Part shown: piece by piece, positions 8,908-17,621 of the stretch
How the letters are laid out: each line of letters starts with the position of its first letter
Position numbering within the stretch: position 1 is the stretch's first letter
DNA from: Streptomyces sp. HUAS MG91
GTDB taxonomy: Bacteria; Actinomycetota; Actinomycetes; Streptomycetales; Streptomycetaceae
Direction: 5' to 3'
Length of the DNA stretch: 64,000 bases
Assembly (NCBI RefSeq): GCF_040529335.1
Contig: NZ_CP159534.1
Span: forward strand, 7,378,001-7,442,000
Position numbers and translations under genes: made by a program
Notes under the pieces: model-generated
What the model saw: the letters and a program-made list of their open reading frames with translations, nothing else
Database searches by the model: none
Told to the model about the DNA's origin: nothing

Positions 8908-8938
8908 ACCCTGCAACCTCAAGCAACCTTGAGGTCAA
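8908..8938 (-). promoter_or_regulatory. MerR-type promoter/operator for split transketolase
   Basis: Read on the minus strand: TTGACC (-35, 8938-8933), a 19-base spacer, and CAGGGT (-10, 8913-8908). The spacer holds the dyad 8916-8935, ACCTCAAG-N4-CTTGAGGT with one mismatch. A 19-base spacer carrying a CCTCAAG/CTTGAGG dyad is the hallmark of MerR-family activation (SoxR/CueR type). Transcription would start at or next to the ATG at 8900. No MerR gene is present in the window. Confidence 0.7.
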
Positions 8939-8993
8939 CCCCGAACCCACGCCCCGCCCCGAAAGGGATGCGCGACCACGGCCCCGAGTGCGG

Positions 8994-8999
8994 TATGGT
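8994..8999 (+). promoter_or_regulatory. Probable -10 element for tRNA-Pro
   Basis: TATGGT lies 45 bases before the tRNA 5' end; no clear -35 was recognised. Confidence 0.35.
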
Positions 9000-9043
9000 T
9001 TCCGTGCGCGTTCGGCCCGGGGAAACCCCAGGTCAGCGAGTAT

Positions 9044-9117
<74 letters not shown>

Positions 9118-9120
9118 CTA

Positions 9121-9136
9121 GTTCGATCTATCGAAC
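9121..9136. repeat. Perfect 7-bp inverted repeat just 3' of tRNA-Pro
   Basis: GTTCGAT-CT-ATCGAAC starts four bases after the tRNA discriminator base. It could aid 3' processing or be a scar of an old recombination event; no second copy (attachment-site repeat) was found in the window by eye. Confidence 0.45.
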
Positions 9137-9325
9137 GTCGCAGGTGAAGGGCCGTTTTCGAACGGCCCTTTTTCTGTTTTGCGGGAGCTTCCGGGTGAGG
9201 CGTCGAAGCTGATCAAGAAGGTAGCCTCACGCAACGGAGTCGATACCTCACGCGTCGTAGAATGCAAGCAGAATGCCAATCCGAAGACTGGCCAAGTCCT
9301 CGTGATTGAGTCGGAGAGCGTGTGA
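9122..9325 (+). pseudogene. Remnant of a coding sequence, probably the C-terminus of a polymorphic toxin
   Basis: An open frame runs from the TAG at 9119 to TGA at 9323-9325. From about 9182 it reads like real protein: LRELPGEASKLIKKV, then SRNGVDTSRVVECKQ, then NPKTGQVLVIESESV. No convincing start codon or ribosome site is present, and the first part passes through the tRNA terminator, so the true N-terminus has been lost. Its stop overlaps the GTG of the next gene (GTGA), the coupling typical of toxin and immunity genes. A/T content is visibly higher than around it. I infer a toxin tail left by rearrangement at the tRNA; the domain itself is not recognised. Confidence 0.5.
9149..9174 (+). 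terminator. Rho-independent terminator of tRNA-Pro
   Basis: GGGCCGTT-TTCG-AACGGCCC followed by a run of T's. Stable stem with a UUCG tetraloop, the standard form of a bacterial intrinsic terminator. Confidence 0.88.
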
Positions 9326-9852
9326 GCCGCGTTCCGCTGGGAGATCCCGTGAGCAGCGTCAAACCTTCATGGTCCGAGCGTGAGTTGCCGGCCTTCTTCA
9401 AGCGATGGCGCACAGAATGGAAAGACGAAACGCTCGGGCCGGGCAGCTACCTCGACTTCGAGGGCGGACTGCGGTTCGTTCTGGCCGCCGCCTGGATGTT
9501 CTGCCCTGAGACGATCGAGTATCGCGGCTGCGTATTCCTCAAGGACCGGTTTCATCGGAGCACTGTCGACGGTTGGTTCTCAGAGCTGGGCGACGATCGG
9601 AAGCGCGTCGAATCCGTCGCCAACCATGTCGAGTTGTGGGACACCTTCCTCAACACCCCGTTGGCGGACGGCGATCAGTTGGGAGAAGAACTGCCCCAAC
9701 TGGCCGTGGCGCTGGGGGAGTGCTGGCAGGGAGTCCTGTCCGCGCGTTACCCGGATCGCGAGATCACTGTCGGTGTGAGCGACGAGGAGGACGGCTCCTA
9801 CGGGCCGACCGTGACCTTCTGGACGTCTTCCACGGAATCCGCCTCCCGGTAG
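9322..9852 (+). CDS. Immunity-like protein of unknown family
   Basis: 176 residues, no signal peptide or membrane segment, rich in Trp and acidic residues (ERELPAFFKRWRTEW, LRFVLAAAWMFCPETIEY, DGSYGPTVTFWTS). The GTG start is coupled to the truncated frame upstream by a GTGA overlap. Small acidic cytosolic proteins placed directly after a toxin C-terminus are usually immunity proteins, so I infer that role; no named family was recognised. If the toxin is indeed lost, this gene is an orphan antidote. Codon use is less G/C-biased than the housekeeping genes nearby. Confidence 0.6.
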   Translation: MSRVPLGDPVSSVKPSWSERELPAFFKRWRTEWKDETLGPGSYLDFEGGLRFVLAAAWMFCPETIEYRGCVFLKDRFHRSTVDGWFSELGDDRKRVESVANHVELWDTFLNTPLADGDQLGEELPQLAVALGECWQGVLSARYPDREITVGVSDEEDGSYGPTVTFWTSSTESASR

Positions 9853-10275
9853 CAGAGGCCGGTCCTGTGCGACCCGGCGCCACCCCGCCGCGGAAAGCGC
9901 AACTCAGGCTCGTCCGGCAAGTTGGCTCGGTGGCCGCTGGGGCCTCAGAGGAAAGCAGGCGGAATGTCCTTCTCGATGCGCAGAGCCGCAGGACGCCTGC
10001 CGACCAACGGTGAACACCTCACTCCACCGGCGCTCGCCACCGACGCCTGACATCTCGGGGAGGGAGAGCCCTTCGGCCGAGGCCCGACGTGCCATGCGTC
10101 ATCAGCCGGTGCGTGTCGGTGTGTTGCACATGCAATAATCACCGGGCCCCTGGGGGGAGGGGCCATGGGGGTGCGCCCAAATTCGGGCGGGTCAGGCGGA
10201 GTTCATACCTCGTCGTACACAGCTGCCCGTACCTCTCTCTGCAGGCTGACATGTATGCGAGAGACGAGGTACGAA
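9853..10275 (+). other. 423-base gene-free stretch
   Basis: No frame with coding character was seen. It contains TTGCACATGCAATAAT near 10122-10137, in which TTGCA-CA-TGCAA is a short dyad overlapping a possible -10, and then a G-rich run before the effector gene. These are candidate promoter elements of the large effector gene; nothing else is recognised. Confidence 0.4.
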
Positions 10276-13200
10276 GTGCGAAGACAGTTCGCGCAAAGGG
10301 GCTTCGCGGCCACCGCGCTGGCGACGGCGGCGGCCGTCCTGGCCGGGTTGATGCACGCTGCTCCCGCGGCGGCCGACGAGCCCGGTGACAACCCGGCGGA
10401 CCCCTACCAGAGGACCGTCCGGATCAGCCTGGGCGCCCAGGCCCGCCAGGACCGCTGCCAGGTGGCGCGGGCCGTCCACTACGGCGGCCCCGAGATGAAG
10501 GCCCTGGCCGGGACCAGGCTCGCGGGCTCCGACGCCGACCTGCGCAAGGTCGTGGCGGACTGGACCTTCGGCGAGCTCGGCCAGGCGCAGGACCGGGACA
10601 AGGCCGCCGGGCTCGACTACCTAAACACCTTCCGGGCCCGCCAGGCCAAGTTGGACGCGGACAACAAGCCCTACGCGGCGACCAATTCGCAGGGCGGGCG
10701 GGACTATCACGCGCCGGAGTTCGGCGGTGACATCGTCGCGTTCACCGTCGGCACCCAGCAGGACCTGTACTACCGGACCTGGGAGAACCCCACGCCGCCC
10801 GCCGGGAAGGCGAGCGTCGACAAGGCCAAGGAGATCTTCGACGACCTGTCCACGCCGGACGACGCCTGGGCGACGGCCTACAAGCCGTTCGCCGGGGACG
10901 AACTGTTCGGCGTCGGCGGCAAGGGCCCCAGCTCCGCCAACGACATAGCGACCTTCCTGCGCTTCGGCGGCTTCCCGACCAAGGCACCCGAGCCGGACTC
11001 CCTGGAGTTCCGCTCGGAGGTCGAGGCACTGAAGGTCGCCTGGGCCGGCTGCGACAGCGCCAACCCCATCGACCACTACCGGGTGCTGACCGGGCCGGTC
11101 ACCCAGGCGTACACGGAGTGGGAGGCCGAGTACGCGGGCCAGGCCCCGATGCGCAAGGCGATCGGCGCCGCCGAGCTGTCCGCCTCCAAGGAGGTGCGGA
11201 CCGCCACCGACGCCATGGTCGAGGCGATCCGGCAGGCCTGGCAGGCCGACCAGATCCTGTACTGGCAGAAGTACTGGGCCGCCCACAAGGACTCCATCAA
11301 CTATCCCAAGCCGGCCGCCTTCACGACGGCATCGGCAAGCCTCAGCAAACTCAAGGTCTCCGTCGTCAGCCAGGTCAAGGTGGCGGACGAGGCCGTGGCC
11401 CGGGCCAAGACCGCCTCGGACACCGTGACCACGCAGCAGACGGCCGCCTGGACCGTGGCGGACAACGCCAAGCTCCCGCGCGGCCGGGGCCTGATGCAGG
11501 CCCAGCAGTCGGTGCAGGTCACCAAGGCCTCGTACGCCGCCGCCCAGGCAGCCGCGAAGACCGCGCTGACCGCGTCGAACGCGGTCAAGGCGACGGCCGC
11601 CGACGCCCAGACGCTGCTCGCCCTCGCCAAGACGCAGTCGCACGCGCTGAACACCGAGTTCCGCAAGGCCGCCGCCCTCGAGGCGATGAACCAGGCGAAG
11701 GCGGCCGCCGCGGCCGCCGACCAACAGGCCAAGGACGCCGCCGCCAACGCGGCGACCGCGAAGAAGGCCCGCGAGACCGCCGAGAAGGCCGAGCAGACCG
11801 CCAGGACGGGCGCCGCGGAGGCCAAGCGGCAACGGGGCATCGCGGAGACCGAGAAGGCCACCGCCGAGCGCGAGCGCGACAACGCGGCCCGCGAACGAAA
11901 GAAGGCCGGCGACGCGGAGGCCCGCGCCCAGACCGAACGGGACGCGGCAGGCCGGGCGCTCGCCTCGGCCCAGACCGCGGGCGCGACGGCGTCCGACAAG
12001 CTCGCCGAGGCCGAGGCCGCCGAGCGGCGCGCCTACGACGCCCGTAACACCGCCGTACGAGCCGAACGCGACCGGGACGCCACCGCCTCGCGGGCCGCTG
12101 CCCTGGAAGCCGCCGCGGCGGCCGCCGAGGGTTCCGACGCCGCGGTGGAGACCCGGCAGGCGGCGACCGAGGCCCGTACCGCCGCGAACAGCGCGGCGTC
12201 CGCCGCGACCCGCGCCCGCTCGGCCGCTGACGACGCGTCCGCCGCGGCCGTGAACGCCCGTGCGGCCGCCACCCGTTCCGACGCCGCCGCCCAGCGTTCC
12301 CGCGCCGCGGCCGAGGCCTCATGGGCCGCCTACACCAAGACCCACCAGGCGGCGCAGACCGCGCACGCGGCGGCGGCCGAGGCCATCGACGCTGCGGGCG
12401 CGGCCAAGCAGAACGCCGACAACGCCGAGGTGGAGGCCAAGAAGGCCCAGGCCGCCGCCATCAAGGCGCGCCAGGAGGCGACCGCCGCGCAGGCCGAGTC
12501 CGTCCGGACCGCGCTCTGGGCGGCGAAGACCGCGGGCTACGCCTACGCCACCGGGCAGGCCGCACAGGCTGCCCGGGATGCCGCGAACGCGGTGGCCAAG
12601 GCGGCCGACACGGCCATCGCCGTGGGCTCCCCGTACCGGGAGACCGACACCTCGGCGGCGTTCGCCGTCCTCGTCGGACAGACCTCCAAGACGCTCGCCG
12701 AGCAGCAGGCCTCGGCGGCCAAGGCCAAGGCCGACGAGGCAAACAAGGCGGCGGCCGACGCGAAGGCGCTCGCCGACAAGGCCGCCGGCGACGCCAAGAT
12801 CGCCCTCCAGGCCGCGGCCGACGCCGCGGGCTACGCGGTCCAGGCGCTCAAGTCCGTCGCCGCGGCGCGTGCCTCGGCAGCGGCGGCGGCCACCGACGCG
12901 GCGGCCGCGAAGAAGGCCGACGCCAACGCCCAGCAGTACGACATCCAGGCCGGCACCGACGCCGTGGCGGCGGGCAACGCAGCCAACGACGCCGAGAGCG
13001 CGGCCGCGCAGGCCGACCGCGAGGCCACCGACGCGGAGCGGGACGCCGCGAGCGCGCGTCAGGCGGCTTCCGCCGCCGAGGCGGATGCTTCCGCCGCCGG
13101 TACCGTCGCCACCGCCGCGGAGTCCGACGCGACCAGGGCGGAGACGGCGGCGTCCAACGCCGACGGCGCCGCCAAGGACGCCGACGCCGCCGCCACCCGT

Positions 13201-14097
13201 GCCGAGGAGGCCGAGCGCAAGCGTCTGGCCGAACTGCGCAAGGAACGCGCCGATGCGGCGCCCGACATGGGCCCCGAGCTGAGCCAGGACGAAGAAGCGA
13301 TCCTGCTTCGCATGTGCGGGCAGGAGTGCGTGGACCAGTACCGGGCGGCCCGCGCCCTCGCGGGCCAGGACCTGCTCGCCTGGGTCAAGGAGAACGGCGG
13401 TGCCATCCTCCTCGACTTCATCGGCTGGACGGACCTCAAGAACTGCCTGACCAAGGGCGACCCCGAGAGCTGCCTGTGGACGCTGGTCAACGCGGTCAGC
13501 GCGGCCATTCCGCTCACCAAGATCCCGGCGGTCGGCAAGGCCATCGTCCGGATCACCGGCGGCGTCGTCGGCTTCTTCGAGAAGTCGGCCAAGGCCAAGA
13601 AGGTCATCAAGAACCTCGAGAAGATCATCGAGAAGGCCAAGAAGGAGCCCGACCTCCCGTCCTGTGTGAAGAAGCCGCTGAAGTCCGCCGCGACGGCCAG
13701 AACGGCGTCGTTCGCCGCCGCGGCATCGGCCGCCGACGGGCCGGACATCTGCGGGTACGACCCGGGCGACGAACTGCCCTTCGAGATCCTGGACAAGATC
13801 GACGAGACCTACGGGCCGGACGTGTCGGACGGCGTCGAGTACCAGTGGCGGCGGATGATGGGCGACTCCAAGGAGGCCAAGGACCACAACATCCCCGGCG
13901 TGGGACGCGACCTGGACTCGATGGCGAAGTACTTCGAGAAGTGGCGCGGCAAGGGAACCCACAAGGACTCGAAAACGGGCAACCCGGTCGCCTACGACGA
14001 GGACAAGGGGTGCATCGTCATCATCACCAGCCGTTTCATCCACGCGTACAAGATGACCGAGGCGGACTTCCTGAGCGGCCGCTACGTGAAGAACTAG
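10276..14097 (+). CDS. Large secreted alanine-rich coiled-coil effector (polymorphic-toxin architecture)
   Basis: 1,273 residues from a GTG with GACGAGG seven bases upstream; an in-frame ATG at 10255 is the main alternative. Layout: Sec signal peptide (about 1-34, ends AHAAPAAA-like before DEP); a globular region with two ALAGT/LRFGG-type helical repeats (35-330); a very long Ala/Lys/Glu/Arg coiled coil (about 345-1010) made of AAAA-A-x-A heptad-like runs; a hydrophobic 'pre-toxin' segment (DFIGWTDLKNCLTKG, AAIPLTKIPAVGKA); and a C-terminal domain of about 120 residues with DHNIPGVGRDLDSMAKYF and VIITSRFIHAYKMTEADF. This matches actinobacterial polymorphic toxins with ALF-like/coiled-coil stalks. 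The tip domain is not recognised; a nuclease of the BECR type is a guess. An immunity-like gene follows. Confidence 0.72.
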   Translation: MRRQFAQRGFAATALATAAAVLAGLMHAAPAAADEPGDNPADPYQRTVRISLGAQARQDRCQVARAVHYGGPEMKALAGTRLAGSDADLRKVVADWTFGELGQAQDRDKAAGLDYLNTFRARQAKLDADNKPYAATNSQGGRDYHAPEFGGDIVAFTVGTQQDLYYRTWENPTPPAGKASVDKAKEIFDDLSTPDDAWATAYKPFAGDELFGVGGKGPSSANDIATFLRFGGFPTKAPEPDSLEFRSEVEALKVAWAGCDSANPIDHYRVLTGPVTQAYTEWEAEYAGQAPMRKAIGAAELSASKEVRTATDAMVEAIRQAWQADQILYWQKYWAAHKDSINYPKPAAFTTASASLSKLKVSVVSQVKVADEAVARAKTASDTVTTQQTAAWTVADNAKLPRGRGLMQAQQSVQVTKASYAAAQAAAKTALTASNAVKATAADAQTLLALAKTQSHALNTEFRKAAALEAMNQAKAAAAAADQQAKDAAANAATAKKARETAEKAEQTARTGAAEAKRQRGIAETEKATAERERDNAARERKKAGDAEARAQTERDAAGRALASAQTAGATASDKLAEAEAAERRAYDARNTAVRAERDRDATASRAAALEAAAAAAEGSDAAVETRQAATEARTAANSAASAATRARSAADDASAAAVNARAAATRSDAAAQRSRAAAEASWAAYTKTHQAAQTAHAAAAEAIDAAGAAKQNADNAEVEAKKAQAAAIKARQEATAAQAESVRTALWAAKTAGYAYATGQAAQAARDAANAVAKAADTAIAVGSPYRETDTSAAFAVLVGQTSKTLAEQQASAAKAKADEANKAAADAKALADKAAGDAKIALQAAADAAGYAVQALKSVAAARASAAAAATDAAAAKKADANAQQYDIQAGTDAVAAGNAANDAESAAAQADREATDAERDAASARQAASAAEADASAAGTVATAAESDATRAETAASNADGAAKDADAAATRAEEAERKRLAELRKERADAAPDMGPELSQDEEAILLRMCGQECVDQYRAARALAGQDLLAWVKENGGAILLDFIGWTDLKNCLTKGDPESCLWTLVNAVSAAIPLTKIPAVGKAIVRITGGVVGFFEKSAKAKKVIKNLEKIIEKAKKEPDLPSCVKKPLKSAATARTASFAAAASAADGPDICGYDPGDELPFEILDKIDETYGPDVSDGVEYQWRRMMGDSKEAKDHNIPGVGRDLDSMAKYFEKWRGKGTHKDSKTGNPVAYDEDKGCIVIITSRFIHAYKMTEADFLSGRYVKN

Positions 14098-14152
14098 CCG
14101 GACCGGAAGCGGATCAGGAACAGGGACAGAGACAGGAAGCGGAGCGGTACAC

Positions 14153-14566
14153 ATGAGGACACGGATCAGGCTCACCCCCGACGAGGGCGGTGAGGCCTTC
14201 GTCGCACGGCTCGCGCCGTCACAGGCGTCGGCGCTGCGCGAGGCGCTGATGCTGCTGCGCTCCGGGGAGTCCGGTGACGCGGTGCTCGCGCTCCGGCTGG
14301 GCGCGGACCGTGCGACGGTGGACGACCTCGTCGACCGGCTCGGGGACGACGGCGGCCGGTCGCGGGACATCCCGTTCTCGGCTTCTGAGCTGCACACTCT
14401 GCACAGTGCCCTGACCGCCGTGGCGACCATGTTCCTGGCCCACGGGCGGTACTTCTCGGAGGAGCCCTTCCACGAGCGGATCGGCTGCTACCGGGAGGAC
14501 GCCGACGCCCTGGCGCTCGGCATCGCGGACGCGCTGATCGAGGCCCGCCCGCAGCCGGGTTCCTGA
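14153..14566 (+). CDS. Probable immunity protein for the coiled-coil effector
   Basis: 137 residues, cytosolic, helical, no recognised family. It begins 55 bases after the effector's stop and ends before a strong terminator, so the two form one unit. Features: RIRLTPDEGGEAFVARLAPS, alternating acidic and Leu/Ala helices, and a C-terminal half HTLHSALTAVATMFLAHGRY. Its position and size are those of an immunity protein; the sequence alone does not prove it. It might instead be a chaperone or adaptor for export of the large protein. Confidence 0.6.
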   Translation: MRTRIRLTPDEGGEAFVARLAPSQASALREALMLLRSGESGDAVLALRLGADRATVDDLVDRLGDDGGRSRDIPFSASELHTLHSALTAVATMFLAHGRYFSEEPFHERIGCYREDADALALGIADALIEARPQPGS

Positions 14567-14583
14567 CCCGCCCCGCCTCCCTA

Positions 14584-14615
14584 GGCTCCACCCCGGCCGG
14601 AACCGGGGTGGAGCC
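14584..14615. terminator. Bidirectional terminator hairpin
   Basis: A 13-base perfect stem (GGCTCCACCCCGG / CCGGGGTGGAGCC) with a six-base loop, located between the convergent immunity-like gene and the STAND-repeat gene. No T-run, which is common for Streptomyces hairpin terminators. Confidence 0.7.
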
Positions 14616-14698
14616 CTCCCGCCGGCCGTGCTCCTCGGGCGCGGCCGGCCCGGTACTCCTCGCGCTCGCGGTCGGCCCCGCTCCGGAGGCGAAGGAGC

Positions 14699-17491
14699 TC
14701 AGTGCTCTTCGAGTCTTTGTTTCCTCAGCTGAAGAAGTTGTGCGAGCGCGCTGGCGTTGCCGGCATCGGCGGCCCTCCGGGCGAGAGAGTCCGCCTCCCT
14801 CCAGTCACCGGCCATGTCGCGCAATATGGCAAACCGCCCCATAGCGTAGGTGTCGCCCATGTCGGCGGCGGTCCGCAGCAGCGATCCGGCGCCATCCGCG
14901 TCACCCCCCGACTCCCGGATGTCCGCGAGTCTCACCAGGGTGCTGGTGCTTCCGGCCTCGGCGGCCAGCTGAGCGAACCGCTCGGCTCCCGTCCGGTCGC
15001 CGGAGAACTCGCGCATCTCGGCGATGCGCGCGAGGGCACTGGTGTCACCGGCATCCGCTGCCAGTTTCGCGAATCGCTCGGCACCTTCGTGATCCCCCGA
15101 GAGCTCGCGGAGATCGGCGAGGCGCGCCACAGCACATGGATTGCCTGCTTCCGCGGCTTGAAGTGCCAGGCGCTCCGCACCCTCCGAGTCTCCGGCCTGC
15201 TCGCGCGCTTCGCTGATCCGCGCGACTGCGCTGGGAATGCCCGCGTCCGAAGCCAGACGGCACAGATGCTCGGCACCTTCATGATCCCCTGCGGCCTGGC
15301 GTATGGCGGAGAGCCGTATCGCTGCGAAGCGATGTCCGGAGTCGACGGCCTTCTGGGCGAGCTTCTCGGCCTCCGCATGCAATCCCGCTGCTTCACGCAT
15401 CTCGGCGAGCCGAACAAAAGCGAAGGACTGTCCGGCGTCGGCGGCCCGCATGGCCAAACGTTCCGCGCCGGTCCGGTCGCCGACTGCTTCTCGCTGAGCC
15501 GCGAGACGGACCAATGCGCTGGCATTGCCCACCCGAGCGGCCCGCTGGTACAGCCGCTGAGCCCCGTTCTTGGCTCCAGCCGCCTCTCGCATCACGGCGA
15601 GCCGCATGAACGCGGAGGTGTCGCCGGCGGCGGCCGCCAACTGACAGAGCCGTTCGGCGCTCTGGTGTGCTTCTGCTTGTTCTCTCAGCTCGGCAAGACG
15701 GACGAGAGCGCTGGTCAGCCCTGCTTCTGCGGCGTCACGGGCGAATTGCTCGGCGTCTTCGCGCTTTCCGGCCGCCTCGCGCAGCTGTGAGAGGTGAGCC
15801 AGGGCGCTCGGGTCTCCTGACTCCGCGGCGCGTCGGGCGAACTGCTCCGCTTCCTCGAACTGCTGCTCCAGTTCCCGTAATCCTGTCAGCCGGAACATCG
15901 CGGCCGTGTTGCCATGATCGGCGGCGCGTTGCAGGAGCCGGTCGCTCTCCTCGGTAGCACCTGCGGTCCCTCTGATCTCCGCCAGCCGAATGAGCGCGTC
16001 GGAGTTGCCCGAAGCCGCCGCCTGTCGCGCAAGTCGCTCGGCCCACTGCATCCGGTTCCTGACCCGGGCGGCATCGGCCAGGTTGGCGAGATCCTTGGGG
16101 CCGAGATGGTCGAGGGCCGCCCGCCAGAACGAATCCGGGGGACACAGCCGCGCGCGACGGCGGCGCCCATGCTGTTCCAAGTAGTCGGCAAGGCGATACG
16201 ACTCGGTCCGGGGGACCGGGCTCGTGGAGGTTGGCGAGGCCGGACGCGGACGGGCCCGGCGCAAGGGTGCGTAGCGGCCGTGGACGGGGCGGGTCACGTC
16301 CGTGAGCGCGAGATCCAGCCAGTCGTCGGACAGCTCGTCGTACTCGGCGTCGTCGAGATAGCCCTCCACGGCGTGCTCCAGGAACGCGACCGGAATGTGC
16401 GCTCCCACCCCGAGGCGCCGGGCGTCCATCGCAGCGTGGAGCAGGGCTCCTACGGCGGTGGAGGCTGACCCGTAGCGGCGCAGGAGCTCAGGGACCCCAG
16501 CGAGGAACTGGGTCAATCGGCCGTTCTCCATGTGCCCCAAGGCATAGGCGAGTTGCTGGTCACCCGCTGCCGCGAGAGACCCTGCTGCCTGTATCGCCGC
16601 TTCGTCGAAGCTGTCCGGCAACTCGATCAACCTCCCCGCCAGCAACTCACGGATTCGCGCATACGAATCCGGGCCACCGGCCTCGGGGAGCGCCATGAAC
16701 GCGTCCGCGTACTCCGGCCAGAGGGTACCCAGGATCAGCACAGGGCCTCGGTCCCCGTCGGTGAGCCGGCTGTGGACCGCTGCCGAGATGCGTTCGCTGG
16801 TCTTCTCGCCGACACCGAAGTACTGCTGAGCGTCGTTGAGCCAGACGACCGTCCGAGGCGCGACCCTGCCGATGTCGGCGAGGACGGCGTCGGTGCGAGT
16901 GGGGTCGAAGGGATGCCAAAGACGCCATCCGGCGGCGGCCAGCGGCTGCACCGCCTCCCAGCACGCCCGGGTCTTGCCCGTGGATGAGGAACCGACGAGT
17001 ACGGCCATCCCACTGCGCCCGTACTGAGCCGCGCTCACCACTGTCGCCAACGCATGGTCGTGTGCGCGCCGAACGTAGGCGGGGAGTACGGCGAGTCGCC
17101 CGTATCTCCTTCCGCCCCTGTCCGTCTGAGCCCCGGAGCCCGCCGCCGGCGGCATCGCGGCTGGATGCACTTCCAAGTCGTGCGGATCCCACAGTCCGAT
17201 CGACTTCCCTGGAGTGCCGACGTCGGGAGGCGTGACGTCACGGCCGTGTACGGCATCGAGGAGCTTCAACAGTGCGGGGGTGTCCAGGTGAAGGGCCTGG
17301 CCCAGCGCGCCGACCGTGTCGCTCGAAGGCGCCGCCGCGTTGGTGCTGAGTGCCTGGTTGACCGTCGTACGACCCAACCCGGCGGCACGGGCCAGTTGTG
17401 TCTGATTGAGCCCGCGGGCCACTCGGCCGGCCTCCAGACGGTGCCTCAGTTCCGCGAGCGCGTCGCGGTTGTGAGCCTCACCAGTGTCCAC
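14699..17491 (-). CDS. HTH + STAND-type P-loop NTPase + 14 TPR/Sel1-like repeats
   Basis: 930 residues from a GTG preceded by AGAGGA at good spacing (an ATG at 17539 is the longer option). Layout: XRE helix-turn-helix (about 14-79, GLNQTQLARAAGLGRTTVNQ); a P-loop NTPase with Walker A GSSSTGKT (167-174) and Walker B VVWLND (215-220), then LILGTLWPEYADAF; helical linker; 14 tandem 32-residue repeats (about 470-925) of the form AGDTSALARLAEMRE...GAERLAxxAAD. HTH plus STAND NTPase plus a superhelical sensor is the architecture of signal-triggered bacterial conflict proteins; here the HTH may act as effector or autoregulator. No nuclease, TIR or protease domain is seen. Divergent from a small membrane protein. 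Function inferred, not shown. Confidence 0.75.
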   Translation of the reverse strand: MDTGEAHNRDALAELRHRLEAGRVARGLNQTQLARAAGLGRTTVNQALSTNAAAPSSDTVGALGQALHLDTPALLKLLDAVHGRDVTPPDVGTPGKSIGLWDPHDLEVHPAAMPPAAGSGAQTDRGGRRYGRLAVLPAYVRRAHDHALATVVSAAQYGRSGMAVLVGSSSTGKTRACWEAVQPLAAAGWRLWHPFDPTRTDAVLADIGRVAPRTVVWLNDAQQYFGVGEKTSERISAAVHSRLTDGDRGPVLILGTLWPEYADAFMALPEAGGPDSYARIRELLAGRLIELPDSFDEAAIQAAGSLAAAGDQQLAYALGHMENGRLTQFLAGVPELLRRYGSASTAVGALLHAAMDARRLGVGAHIPVAFLEHAVEGYLDDAEYDELSDDWLDLALTDVTRPVHGRYAPLRRARPRPASPTSTSPVPRTESYRLADYLEQHGRRRRARLCPPDSFWRAALDHLGPKDLANLADAARVRNRMQWAERLARQAAASGNSDALIRLAEIRGTAGATEESDRLLQRAADHGNTAAMFRLTGLRELEQQFEEAEQFARRAAESGDPSALAHLSQLREAAGKREDAEQFARDAAEAGLTSALVRLAELREQAEAHQSAERLCQLAAAAGDTSAFMRLAVMREAAGAKNGAQRLYQRAARVGNASALVRLAAQREAVGDRTGAERLAMRAADAGQSFAFVRLAEMREAAGLHAEAEKLAQKAVDSGHRFAAIRLSAIRQAAGDHEGAEHLCRLASDAGIPSAVARISEAREQAGDSEGAERLALQAAEAGNPCAVARLADLRELSGDHEGAERFAKLAADAGDTSALARIAEMREFSGDRTGAERFAQLAAEAGSTSTLVRLADIRESGGDADGAGSLLRTAADMGDTYAMGRFAILRDMAGDWREADSLARRAADAGNASALAQLLQLRKQRLEEH
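14714..16090 (-). repeat. In-gene tandem repeats, 96-base period, 14 units
   Basis: The 3' half of the STAND gene encodes 14 consecutive 32-residue units, each containing a variant of A-G-(N/D)-x-S-A-L-x-R-L-A-E-x-R-E then G-A-E-R-L-A-x-x-A-A-D. Units have diverged in DNA, so the array is old or under diversifying change. Boundaries approximate. Confidence 0.8.
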
Positions 17492-17621
17492 GTCGCATCC
17501 TCTGAGTCCCCCCGGCGCCCGTTGTTCGCCGGTGTTCATCTTGAGTCGATGAACCACGGTGAACAGGAGGTACCCGAAAGTCGGCCCCACCACAACAGGC
17601 CGAACACGCGGAGGACCGGAT

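Noticed and set aside
10165..10254. ATG at 10165 as the start of the large effector
   Set aside because: The extra 37 residues before VRRQFAQRG would mask the signal peptide and have no ribosome site.
12319..14430. A 703-codon minus-strand frame opposite the coiled-coil effector
   Set aside because: Low-complexity Gly/Arg/Leu/Val translation mirroring the Ala-rich coiled coil; no ribosome site or family motif.
14714..16090. Regular 96-base periodicity considered as a CRISPR or satellite array
   Set aside because: The period is in frame within a large ORF, units encode a 32-residue helical repeat, and the DNA units have diverged; there are no identical repeats or spacers.
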